Notes: generated from the letters alone by a model not told the origin. Counted from the stretch's first letter, positions 1 to 6,695 are shown. The stretch is 8,775 nt of DNA from Verrucomicrobiales bacterium (GCA_023253615.1 JALRFZ010000557.1:1-8775), one strand, 5' to 3'. Numbers and translations: made by a program.

Positions 1-603
1 TTGGCGATGGACCGGCTCCGGGACTTCCGCGCTCCGCGGGACAAGCTGCGTCGGCTCTGCGAAGACGGAGAGATCGTCCAGGTGAAGCGGGGCCTCTATG
101 TCGCGTGTTCGACCGGAGAGGAGGGCTTGGCGGTGGATCCCCGAGTGCTCTCGGGCCTGGTCTACGGACCCTCCTATGTGAGCCTGGAGACCGCCCTCGC
201 CCACCACGGGATGATTCCCGAACGGGTGGAGGAGATCACCTGCATGACCTCGAAGCGGGCGAGGAGCTTCGACACCCCGGTGGGCCGGTTCCGTTACCTT
301 CCGATCCCGGAGCGGGTCTTCGCGATCGGCGTAGCCAGGGAGACCGCCACGGGCGGCGCCTACCTCCTCGCGCAGCCGGAGAAAGCGCTCTGTGATCGGA
401 TCGCCCGAGCCGCTGACCTCGACACGCAACGTGAGGTGCCCGCCTTCCTCTTCGACAACTTGCGCATCGAGGAGGACCGGATCGACGAACTCGCCCCCGG
501 TCTGATCGAGTCCATCGCCGCACTGTATCGGCGCAGGCCGGTCTCGGTTTTCGCCCGGTGGATGGCGAAGCGCCACTCCCGCCGAACGATTCCCGCTCCA
601 TGA
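1..603 (+). CDS. AbiEi-family antitoxin (type IV toxin-antitoxin), 5' end cut by window edge
   Basis: This is probably the antitoxin of an AbiE-type pair. Family members are transcriptional repressors of their own operon and neutralise the toxin without stable binding. The visible N-terminus (residues 4-34, with RDKLRRL and VKRGLYV) reads as the second half of a winged helix-turn-helix. The middle carries the family pattern YVSLETALAHHGMIPERV (59-76), then TSKRARSFDTPVGRFRYLPI, then AQPEKALCD (124-132). Family members normally have some 10-20 more residues before the helix-turn-helix, so the true start probably lies before base 1. The TTG at base 1 and the ATG at base 7 are only in-window options. 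The stop overlaps the next gene's start (ATGA), which implies translational coupling. The operator that it would bind is not in the window. Family assignment is from remembered motifs; the adjacent AbiEii gene supports it strongly. Confidence 0.82.
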   Translation: MAMDRLRDFRAPRDKLRRLCEDGEIVQVKRGLYVACSTGEEGLAVDPRVLSGLVYGPSYVSLETALAHHGMIPERVEEITCMTSKRARSFDTPVGRFRYLPIPERVFAIGVARETATGGAYLLAQPEKALCDRIARAADLDTQREVPAFLFDNLRIEEDRIDELAPGLIESIAALYRRRPVSVFARWMAKRHSRRTIPAP

Positions 604-1466
604 ACGCCGCGCTGCAGTCCCTCCTCGATCGCTACGAACCGGTCACGGCCTCCGACTGGGAGAACGCCCTGCGCGAGATCGTGCAGGAACTCGCCCTCCT
701 CGGACTGTGGCGCTCGAAGTTCTACGAGCATGCCGCCTTCTACGGAGGGACGGCCCTGCGAATTTTCCACGGGCTGCCGCGCTTTTCGGAGGATCTGGAC
801 TTCTCCCTGCTGGCGCCGGATGCGGCCTTCGACCTCGCTCCCCACATGGAGGCGGTGCGGGCGGAACTGGCCAGCTACGGCTTCGCCTTCGAAATCGAAA
901 AGAAGGAGAAGCAGGTGGAAACGGCGATCGACTCGGCCTTCATCAAGGGCAATACCCGGACCAACCTCCTCGAGATCGGAGTGCCCGGGGGGCTGGAGAA
1001 CCATTTCCCCGCCGGGAGGAAACTGAAGATCAAGATGGAGCTGGACACCGATCCTCCGGCGGGGGCGGAGACGGAGGTGGAGACGCTCCTGCTGCCGATC
1101 CCCTTCCAGGTGAAGCTCTACCGCCCTTCCTGCCTCTTCGCTGGCAAGATCCACGCGCTGCTCTGCCGGAGCTGGAAGCGGCGGGTGAAGGGGCGCGACT
1201 TCCACGATTTCGTCTGGTATCTCGCGAAGGGCATCCCGGTGCATCTGGCGCATCTGCAAAAGCGAATGGAGCAGACCGGACACTGGGAGGGCGGAGAAGT
1301 ATTGACTGGCGAAGCCGTTCAAAGGCTGCTGCGAAAGCGCTTCGCCGAGGTCGACTTCGACCAGGCCCGGGCCGACGTGCTGCCCTTCATCCGGGACGCT
1401 TACGCGGTCGCTCTCTGGGGGGAGAAGTTCTTCACGAGTCTGTTGGACCGCTTGAAGGTGGAGTAG
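600..1466 (+). CDS. AbiEii-family nucleotidyltransferase toxin
   Basis: 288-residue nucleotidyltransferase-fold toxin of the AbiE type. Known members cause bacteriostasis or phage abortive infection by modifying RNA, and some add nucleotides to tRNA 3' ends; the substrate here cannot be read from sequence. The polymerase-beta-like signature is complete: FYGGTALRIF (GGT at 49-51) followed by SEDLDF (DLD at 65-67). A third acidic patch is KIKMELDTD (143-151). The C-terminal motifs are FAGKIHALL (K183) and KGRDFHDF (197-204), the hallmark of AbiEii proteins. I chose the ATG at 600 because it overlaps the antitoxin stop. An in-frame ATG at 558 would add 14 residues lying inside the antitoxin gene and outside the domain. 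Neither start has a Shine-Dalgarno sequence, so coupling to the antitoxin probably drives translation. All catalytic motifs look intact, with no frameshift. Confidence 0.9.
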   Translation: MNAALQSLLDRYEPVTASDWENALREIVQELALLGLWRSKFYEHAAFYGGTALRIFHGLPRFSEDLDFSLLAPDAAFDLAPHMEAVRAELASYGFAFEIEKKEKQVETAIDSAFIKGNTRTNLLEIGVPGGLENHFPAGRKLKIKMELDTDPPAGAETEVETLLLPIPFQVKLYRPSCLFAGKIHALLCRSWKRRVKGRDFHDFVWYLAKGIPVHLAHLQKRMEQTGHWEGGEVLTGEAVQRLLRKRFAEVDFDQARADVLPFIRDAYAVALWGEKFFTSLLDRLKVE

Positions 1467-1484
1467 AGGAATCGGATCGGGCAG

Positions 1485-1600
1485 TTAGACCCCTTGCCAA
1501 ACATCTTTGCCGAAAAACATGATCTTCTTCGTTGGGGATTTGCTCGCTTCGCTCGATTTGGTTTGGAGGGATCGGCAAATCTTTTCGGCAATGGGTCTAA
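1485..1600. mobile_element. MITE-like element: 29-bp imperfect inverted repeats with flanking TA
   Basis: Bases 1485-1513 and 1572-1600 are inverted copies of each other with 24 of 29 positions matching and no gap. The outermost run is TTAGACCC, and the ends carry TA (1486-1487 and 1598-1599), as expected for a TA target duplication. Each arm contains two TTGCC(A/G)A boxes spaced 13 bases apart, like paired transposase-binding sites. The 58-bp centre (1514-1571) has no coding potential. The size, the TA flanks and the lack of a transposase resemble a non-autonomous relative of an IS630/Tc1-mariner element. Alternatives are a large hairpin ending the abiE transcript (it starts 18 bp after the toxin stop) or a dispersed intergenic repeat. 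The repeat is visible directly; the element family is inference. Confidence 0.55.
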
Positions 1601-1939
1601 TCAGAAGATGAGTTTCTGACAACCGGTTCTTCGTTTTCTCAAATGGCGGACCTGGATCACGACATCGTGCAGATCGAACACCATGACCTCGTTCCACGAA
1701 TTGACGCACTCGCCGGGTGAGGCGCTCGTCCAGTTCCTCCGGGACCAGTGGGTCTCCCTCGGGGTGGTCCGTCTCCTCGCCGATCTCATGGACCGGGAGG
1801 GGATGATGAGATCGGAAGAGCCTCTGCTTCGGTAGACCAGGGTCCGGGAAGGACCCGCCCCCTGTCTGGTTCGCGCGCGGGAGGAGCGTCGCCGCCCTCC
1901 ACGGGCCCGGTCGCACCCGCCGTCTTCCGTTTATTTAAG
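1601..1939. other. Gene-poor spacer with no recognisable gene
   Basis: About 340 bp in which I find no convincing gene on either strand. Two overlapping minus-strand reading frames (1485-1916 and 1601-1789) are open, but their translations are arginine- and proline-rich, low in hydrophobic pattern and mutually exclusive. One runs straight through the inverted-repeat element. A decayed gene remnant is possible. A 50-codon plus-strand frame is listed separately. Bases 1809-1821 spell AGATCGGAAGAGC, identical to the common core of Illumina adapters, but the sequence that follows is not adapter. Confidence 0.5.
1683..1835 (+). CDS. Possible small protein, 50 residues (doubtful)
   Basis: An ATG-initiated frame of 50 codons. 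The translation begins MTSFHELTHSPGEALVQFL and has an alternating hydrophobic/acidic pattern (ALVQFLRDQW, GVVRLLADLMDREGMM), which is less junk-like than the other frames in this spacer. There is no Shine-Dalgarno sequence or promoter, and the frame is open upstream back to 1620. I do not recognise it. It could be a remnant of a longer gene or chance in GC-rich DNA. Confidence 0.15.
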   Translation: MTSFHELTHSPGEALVQFLRDQWVSLGVVRLLADLMDREGMMRSEEPLLR

Positions 1940-1968
1940 TTGTCCTAAACAATCCATCGCGGTATTCT
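1940..1968 (+). promoter_or_regulatory. Sigma70-type promoter for the histidine kinase gene
   Basis: TTGTCC (1940-1945), a 17-base spacer and TATTCT (1963-1968): each hexamer matches 4 of 6 consensus positions. Transcription would start near 1975, giving an untranslated leader of about 22 bases. The leader is pyrimidine-rich next to the start codon and has no Shine-Dalgarno sequence. The surrounding TTTATTTAAG is a local AT-rich patch in otherwise GC-rich DNA, which supports a promoter here. Confidence 0.5.
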
Positions 1969-1996
1969 GCCAAGCAGCAACCGCCCTCCTTTCCCC

Positions 1997-2722
1997 ATGG
2001 CTGACTTCCTTTTCGCAGACGACTTCCGGCTCGGGCAAAGTCCGACCCGGCGGTTTTACGAGTTCTTTCTGAAGGGCTACATCCACAAGCACAACAACCT
2101 GATGGGGGTGATCCAGGGCTTTTCGAGCCTGATCCTCTTCGACGACTCGATCAACAGCGAGGTCCGCGAGAGCGCGGAGCAGATGCAGACTTCGGCGAAG
2201 GCGGCGACGGACCTGAACCGCGAGATCCTCGGGGCGACGGGCTGCGCGCGCTGCGAAGCGGCCCCGATGCGGATCACCGACGCGCTGACGTATTGGAAGG
2301 GCAATGCGGAGGAGATCGCCGGTCCGCTGAAGGTCGCGGTCGAGTGGAACGTGCGCGAGCCGCTGCCGCCGGTGATGGCGGACACGACCCGTCTCGCGGA
2401 GGTCTTTTTCCATCTCCTGCGGAACGCGGCGGAAGCGGCGTCGGAGGTGCCGGGCAGCTCGGTGGCGGTGGATCTATTTCCTCCGGGTGAGGCAAGCCAG
2501 GGCGGCACGGTGGACCTTTTCATCCGCAACCGCTGCGGCCAGATCGAGGCGGAGACCCTGCGGCGCTTTTTCCTGCCGTTCGAATCCTCGAAGGGCACGG
2601 AGCATTTCGGGATCGGCCTCACCGCCGCGTCGATTCTCGCCGGCGACATGAACATCCGCCTCGGGCTGCGCTGTGCCGAAGGCACGATGACGGCGTGGCT
2701 CGCGATCCCGGTGGCGGGATGA
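1997..2722 (+). CDS. Cytosolic histidine kinase lacking a sensor domain, divergent ATP-binding motifs
   Basis: 241-residue protein with only the two core modules of a histidine kinase: a dimerisation/phosphoacceptor helix pair (about 20-80) and an ATPase domain (about 95-238). The H-box reads HKHNNLMGVIQGFSSLIL. By alignment to the HDxNNLL form, H30 is the phosphoacceptor. The N-box is FFHLLRNAAEAA (N143) and the G2 region is HFGIGLTAASIL. The G1 box, normally DxGxGI, reads NRCGQI, so the adenine-binding Asp and first Gly are replaced. There is no PAS, GAF, HAMP or membrane segment, so input must come from another protein. A CARC (CxxC) sits at 83-86 between the modules. It converges on the sigma54 activator gene with 33 bp between stop codons; that activator is its likely partner by position. 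Being a kinase relative is clear; being an active kinase is not. Confidence 0.8.
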   Translation: MADFLFADDFRLGQSPTRRFYEFFLKGYIHKHNNLMGVIQGFSSLILFDDSINSEVRESAEQMQTSAKAATDLNREILGATGCARCEAAPMRITDALTYWKGNAEEIAGPLKVAVEWNVREPLPPVMADTTRLAEVFFHLLRNAAEAASEVPGSSVAVDLFPPGEASQGGTVDLFIRNRCGQIEAETLRRFFLPFESSKGTEHFGIGLTAASILAGDMNIRLGLRCAEGTMTAWLAIPVAG

Positions 2723-2755
2723 AGAAGGTCCGGCGGTCCGACGGGGCGCTGATCT

Positions 2756-4180
2756 TCAGAGCCGGTATTTTTTCACCTTCTCGCGCACGGTGAGCCGCGA
2801 GAGCCCGAGCCAGTCGGCGGCGCGCGAGATGTTGCCTCCGCTGCGGTTCATGGCTTCGCCGACGAGGGCGGCCTCGAGGGTCTCGACGGCGGTGCGGTGG
2901 GCTTCGCCGGTGCCGCCGGCGGCGGCTTCCTCAATGAGGCGGGCGGCCCATTGCCGGATGGGATCCGCATCGGCGGGAGCTTCTCCGCCCCCTTCGGTCT
3001 CGCACAGCAGTTCCTCGACGAGGGCGCGGTCGATGGGATAACCGCGGCTGCGGAGGAGGGCCTTGCGCACGAGATTCTGGAGCTGGCGCACGTTGCCGGG
3101 GAGCCGGGCGGACTCGAGGCAGGAGAGGGCGCCGCGCGCCATGGTCACGGGAGGCAGACCGAGTTCGCGGCCGAGGCGTTTGAGGAAAAAGTGGACGAGG
3201 AGGGGGATGTCGCCGGTGCGATCGCGGAGGGGCGGCAGCTTGATGGTGGCCACGTTGAGCCGGTAGAAGAGATCCTCGCGGAAGTGGCCCTCGGCGATCA
3301 TGCGTTCGAGCGGCCGGTGGGTGGCGGCGATGATGCGGGCGTCGACGGTGATTTCCTCGTTGCCACCGACACGGTGGAAGCGTTTTTCCTGGAGGACGCG
3401 CAGCAGTTTGGCCTGGAGGGAGAGATTGAGATCGCCGATCTCGTCGAGGAAGAGGGTGGCGTTGTGGGCCTGCTCGAATTTTCCAAGACGGGTGGCGGTG
3501 GCTCCGGTGAACGAGCCTTTTTCATGGCCGAAGAGTTCCGACTCGAGGAGATTCTCGGGAATGGCGGCGCAATTGACGGTGATGAAAGGCCGGTGCGGTC
3601 GGTGGCCGTGCTGGTAGAGGGCGCGGGCGACGAGTTCCTTCCCCGTGCCGGTCTCGCCGCGGATGAGGACGGTGACGGGCGTGGGGGAAAGCCGTCCGAG
3701 TGTCTTGTAGACATCGAGCATGGCGCGGCTGTTGCCGACGAGGGTGTCGTTTTCCTCGGCCAGTTCGTTGCGGGGGTCGATGGCGACGGGCTCGGTCCCT
3801 TTCCGGGAGCAATCGATCGCCTCGCGCACGATGCGGCGGATTTCGCCGGGTTCGAGGGGCTTGGCGAGAAAGTCGAAGGCTCCGGCCTTGACCGCCTCGA
3901 TCGCGGAGCGGCTCCCGGAGGCGCGGTCGATCCCGATGACGGGGAGGAGCGGGTGGCCGCGATGGAGGGTCTTGAGCCAGTCGAATCCCTCGAAAGCCCC
4001 TCCGGAAAGGTCGCAGACGACGGCGTCGAAGGCCCGGTGCATCAGCTCGGCTTCGGCAGCCTCGATGTCGGGCACGGTGACGAGACGGACGTCGGAGGCC
4101 TGGAAGGCGTCGCGGGTGACGCGGGCGGTCTCGGGGTCGGCATCGACGACGAGGACGTTGGGGACATTGGGGAGGGCCAT
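2756..4180 (-). CDS. NtrC-family sigma54-dependent response regulator
   Basis: 474 residues with the complete NtrC/ZraR layout. The receiver (about 7-125) has D57 as phosphate acceptor and K107 (FLAKP) as the conserved lysine. The AAA+ domain (about 146-375) has Walker A GETGTGKE (175-182), the sigma54-contacting loop GSFTGA (222-227, a common variant of GAFTGA), Walker B FLDEIGD (D246, E247) and arginine-finger region FREDLFYRLNV (300-310). A Fis-type helix-turn-helix ends the protein (about 432-474). It would use ATP to remodel sigma54 holoenzyme bound at -24/-12 promoters. The receiver is atypical: the second acid-pocket Asp is A14 (VVDADP) and the Thr/Ser switch position is D85. The ATG at 4180 gives the correct receiver N-terminus, without a Shine-Dalgarno sequence. 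The divergent glnB with a sigma54 promoter is a likely target. Orthology to NtrC itself is not established. Confidence 0.93.
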   Translation of the reverse strand: MALPNVPNVLVVDADPETARVTRDAFQASDVRLVTVPDIEAAEAELMHRAFDAVVCDLSGGAFEGFDWLKTLHRGHPLLPVIGIDRASGSRSAIEAVKAGAFDFLAKPLEPGEIRRIVREAIDCSRKGTEPVAIDPRNELAEENDTLVGNSRAMLDVYKTLGRLSPTPVTVLIRGETGTGKELVARALYQHGHRPHRPFITVNCAAIPENLLESELFGHEKGSFTGATATRLGKFEQAHNATLFLDEIGDLNLSLQAKLLRVLQEKRFHRVGGNEEITVDARIIAATHRPLERMIAEGHFREDLFYRLNVATIKLPPLRDRTGDIPLLVHFFLKRLGRELGLPPVTMARGALSCLESARLPGNVRQLQNLVRKALLRSRGYPIDRALVEELLCETEGGGEAPADADPIRQWAARLIEEAAAGGTGEAHRTAVETLEAALVGEAMNRSGGNISRAADWLGLSRLTVREKVKKYRL

Positions 4181-4212
4181 TGGCTGCGATCGGTCGGAAA
4201 CTATCCGGCCAC

Positions 4213-4229
4213 TGGTAAGTATCTTACCA
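4213..4229. promoter_or_regulatory. Perfect 17-bp dyad, candidate activator-binding site
   Basis: TGGTAAGTATCTTACCA is two perfect 7-base arms around TAT. It lies in the intergenic region between the sigma54 activator gene (33 bp upstream of that start) and glnB. Its centre (4221) is about 110 bp upstream of the start of transcription predicted from the -24/-12 element, the usual distance for a sigma54 activator site. The divergent regulator has a Fis-type DNA-binding domain that would bind such a dyad. The arms could also place the regulator over its own promoter. The sequence does not match my recollection of the enteric NtrC site, so the binding protein is inferred from position. Confidence 0.55.
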
Positions 4230-4303
4230 CAAGCAGCTTCGAATTCCCAGTGAATCGGCCTTGAATGCCCTCGGAAACGCTCGCGGAGAGCACTTTACGA
4301 AAT

Positions 4304-4320
4304 TTGGCATGCAAGATGCT
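4304..4320 (+). promoter_or_regulatory. Sigma54 (-24/-12) promoter of the P-II gene
   Basis: TTGGCATGCAAGATGCT matches the sigma54 consensus TGGCACG-N4-TTGCT with two mismatches. The invariant GG (4306-4307) and GC (4318-4319) are separated by exactly 10 bases, the required spacing. With C4319 as -12, transcription would begin at about 4331, leaving a 37-base leader before glnB. The element is in the right orientation, upstream of a nitrogen-signal gene and beside a sigma54 activator gene. All three facts support it. Confidence 0.75.
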
Positions 4321-4355
4321 TAAAGGAAGATCCCAAGTCTCACCAAACCATCTGA

Positions 4356-4721
<366 letters not shown>

Positions 4722-4754
4722 GGGATCCTCCCGGGATCTTCCCCTTTTTTGAAC

Positions 4755-4793
4755 AAGCCCGGTTCCGCGATGCGGTGCCGGGCTTTTTCTTTT
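4755..4793 (+). terminator. Intrinsic terminator after the P-II gene
   Basis: AAGCCCGG (4755-4762) pairs with CCGGGCTT (4778-4785). Inside it, CCGC (4765-4768) pairs with GCGG (4772-4775) around a GAT loop. The T-rich TTTCTTTT follows on the + strand. The hairpin is 34 bp after the glnB stop and 11 bp short of the convergent serS stop. On the minus strand the hairpin is followed by GTTC and an A-run rather than a U-tract, so it mainly serves glnB. Confidence 0.9.
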
Positions 4794-4795
4794 CC

Positions 4796-6067
4796 TCAGC
4801 CGATCACCTCGCGCTTCAGGTAGGGCACGAGGGCCTCGGGCACGCGCACGGTGCCGTCCGCCTGCTGGAAGGTCTCGAGGAGGGCGACGTAGAGACGCGG
4901 CAGGGCGGTGCCGGATCCGTTGAGGGTGTGGCAGAAGCGGTTGTTGCCATCGGCATCCTTGAACCGCAGGCGCATGCGGCGGGCCTGGTAATCGACGAAG
5001 TTCGAGCAGCTCGAGACTTCGAGATAGGCACCGTGGCCGGGCGCCCAGACCTCGATGTCGTAGGTCTTCGCGGAACTGAAGCCGAGATCGCCGGTGCAGA
5101 GCTCGATGGTGCGGTAATGCAGCCCGAGGCGCTGCAGCACGGCCTCGGCTTCGGCGGTGAGGGTCTCGAGCTGGGCGAAGGACTGGTCGGGGTGGACGAT
5201 GTTGACGAGCTCGACCTTGTCGAACTGGTGCATGCGGATGAGGCCCCGGCTTTCGCGTCCCGCCGATCCCGCCTCGCGGCGGAAACACGGGGTGTAGGCG
5301 GTGACCTTGATGGGGAGATCGGACTCCTTGAGAATCATCTCGCGGTAGAGATTCGTCACGGGCACCTCGGCGGTGGGGGCGAGGAAGAAGGCGTTTTCCT
5401 CGAGGCCGTACATGTCATCCTCGAATTTCGGGAGCTGGCCCGTGCCGAACATGCAATCGCGGTTGATGATGTGGGGCGGGGCGACCTCGGTGTATCCGTG
5501 GAACTCGGTGTGGAGGTCGAGGAGGAACTGGATGAGCGCCCGCTCGAGCCTGGCGCCGACGCCGGTGAAGACGACGAATCCGCCGCTGCTGATCTTGGTG
5601 CCGGTCTCGAAGTCGAAGAGTCCGAGACGCGTGCCGATCTCGACATGGTCTTTCGGTTCGAAAGCGAAGGCCGGCTTCGTGCCCCATTCGCGCACCACGG
5701 GATTGGCGGTCTCGTCGCTGCCGACGGGACAGGCGGCGTGGGGGAGATTCGGGATCTGGAGAAGGGTGCCGGTTTGTCCGGCTTCGGCCGCGTCGGCTTC
5801 CTCGCCGATGGCCTTGATGCGCTCGCCGATGCCGCGGACGGTGCCCTCGAGTTCGCCCGAGTCCTTGCCCTCCTTCTTCATCGCTCCGATCTCCTTGGAA
5901 AGGCGGTTGCGGTCGCCCTGGAGGGTCTGTTTCTCCGTTTCGCCGGCGCGGCGTCGTTCATCGAAGGCGAGCACGTCGTCGACAAGACGCCAGGATTCGC
6001 CTCCGCGGGTCTGGAGACGGGTTTTGATTCCTTCGGGGTCTTCGCGGAGTTGACGGATGTCGAGCAT
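4796..6067 (-). CDS. serS: Seryl-tRNA synthetase
   Basis: 423-residue class II aminoacyl-tRNA synthetase that charges tRNA-Ser (and tRNA-Sec where present) in the cytosol. The N-terminus MLDIRQLREDPEGIK is characteristic of the family. Residues of about 25-105 form the long antiparallel coiled-coil arm that grips the tRNA variable loop (charged, with KEIGAMKKEGKD). The serine-site TAEVP lies at 232-236. Motif 2 spans 262-282 and includes FRREAGSAGRESRGL. The EVSSCSNFVDYQARR block is followed by motif 3, NGSGTALPRLYVALLE (383-398). All catalytic regions are intact. An upstream in-frame ATG at 6091 would add eight residues, but it lies upstream of the predicted promoter's -10 and the family start is the ATG at 6067. 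Its own promoter is just upstream; it converges on glnB. Confidence 0.98.
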   Translation of the reverse strand: MLDIRQLREDPEGIKTRLQTRGGESWRLVDDVLAFDERRRAGETEKQTLQGDRNRLSKEIGAMKKEGKDSGELEGTVRGIGERIKAIGEEADAAEAGQTGTLLQIPNLPHAACPVGSDETANPVVREWGTKPAFAFEPKDHVEIGTRLGLFDFETGTKISSGGFVVFTGVGARLERALIQFLLDLHTEFHGYTEVAPPHIINRDCMFGTGQLPKFEDDMYGLEENAFFLAPTAEVPVTNLYREMILKESDLPIKVTAYTPCFRREAGSAGRESRGLIRMHQFDKVELVNIVHPDQSFAQLETLTAEAEAVLQRLGLHYRTIELCTGDLGFSSAKTYDIEVWAPGHGAYLEVSSCSNFVDYQARRMRLRFKDADGNNRFCHTLNGSGTALPRLYVALLETFQQADGTVRVPEALVPYLKREVIG

Positions 6068-6076
6068 GGCGCGGGG

Positions 6077-6104
6077 ATTGTAACCCAGCACCGGGACCCG
6101 TCAA
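6077..6104 (-). promoter_or_regulatory. Sigma70-type promoter of serS, giving a near-leaderless mRNA
   Basis: On the minus strand TTGACG (6104-6099), a 16-base spacer and TACAAT (6082-6077) match the consensus at 5 of 6 positions each, the best promoter in the window. Only nine bases separate the -10 from the serS ATG (6067), so transcription would start at about 6070. The leader would be only a few bases, with no room for a Shine-Dalgarno sequence. Confidence 0.75.
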
Positions 6105-6128
6105 CGCGGCAGGCGGTATCGCGGCAGG

Positions 6129-6695
6129 TCAGTAACGCTCGAGGTCGCGCAACTCTTCAACGAGCTCTCCACGCTCGGCGTTGAGGCGCATCAACTCGGA
6201 ATTGGCGGAGCGCCTCTTGATGGTCGAGTCGGTGGTGGCGTAGACCGAATTCAGCTCGGCGATGCGGTCGTCGACCTCACCGAGCTTCGCGGACTTCATC
6301 CGGTAGAGGGACGACTCCATGGGATGTTTCGAGGGTGCCGCTTTGCCGGCCAGATCGCCGACCCGCTTCTGATCGCTCTCGGAAAGCCGCGCCAGGGGCA
6401 GCTCGAAGCGTTTGCCGTCGGCGGTGCGGACGAGGGTGATGCTGGTGGCGTTTTTCCCGACGATGGTGGCATCGACGGTGCGCCCGTCGAGATCGGTGAG
6501 GGTCCAGCGGACGGGGATGGTGGGTTTCGCGACGGGGAGCTGTCCCTGCACGAACGAACCCGCCGGTTTCCCCTCCCCTCCTCCTTTCGGTGCCGGCGGC
6601 GGAAGCAACCCCTCGCCACAGGAAGTGAGGAACACCGGTAGCAGGAGGCAGGCTGCCGACCGCAAGGCTCCGCTCGAGGAAATCGCCCGGATCAT
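6129..6695 (-). CDS. Lipoprotein with SHD1-like domain and C-terminal helical segment
   Basis: 188-residue predicted lipoprotein of unknown function. The N-terminus has arginines at 3 and 12, then a hydrophobic run CLLLPVFLTSC whose LTSC is an acceptable lipobox, placing the lipid on C26. A Gly/Pro-rich linker follows. Residues of about 63-112 (from RWTLTDLDGRTVDATIVGK to PLARLSESDQKRV) match the SHD1 pattern: W-T near the start, a central DG before a P-L pair, and LSxxDQ at the end. This domain is frequent in Planctomycetes and Verrucomicrobia envelope proteins, usually of unknown role. The C-terminal ~60 residues are charged and helical, perhaps coiled coil. I chose the ATG at 6695 because it gives a normal signal peptide; a GTG at 6752 would add 19 hydrophobic residues. 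It lies 61 bp upstream of serS on the same strand but serS has its own promoter. It is divergent from the exported protein at 6788. Confidence 0.7.
   Translation of the reverse strand: MIRAISSSGALRSAACLLLPVFLTSCGEGLLPPPAPKGGGEGKPAGSFVQGQLPVAKPTIPVRWTLTDLDGRTVDATIVGKNATSITLVRTADGKRFELPLARLSESDQKRVGDLAGKAAPSKHPMESSLYRMKSAKLGEVDDRIAELNSVYATTDSTIKRRSANSELMRLNAERGELVEELRDLERY

Noticed and set aside
360..1322. 320-residue minus-strand frame across the AbiE genes
   Set aside because: It crosses both well-supported AbiE genes and has no recognisable motif.
1485..1916. 143-residue minus-strand frame in the spacer after the toxin gene
   Set aside because: It includes the inverted-repeat element, has no promoter or ribosome-binding site, and its composition changes along its length. 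A decayed gene cannot be excluded.
2723..2755. Terminator between the convergent kinase and activator genes
   Set aside because: Only short, weak pairings (3-5 bp) and no T-tract on either strand.
4201..4230. Sigma54 or clear sigma70 promoter for the activator gene on the minus strand
   Set aside because: No GG-N10-GC in that direction. GATAGT and TAAGAT are possible -10 elements but neither has an acceptable -35 at 16-18 bases.
2897..4264. 455-residue plus-strand open frame opposite the sigma54 activator
   Set aside because: It is antisense to a complete, motif-rich gene. The translation is Gly/Glu/Asp-rich and repetitive, as expected from the opposite strand of GC-rich coding DNA.
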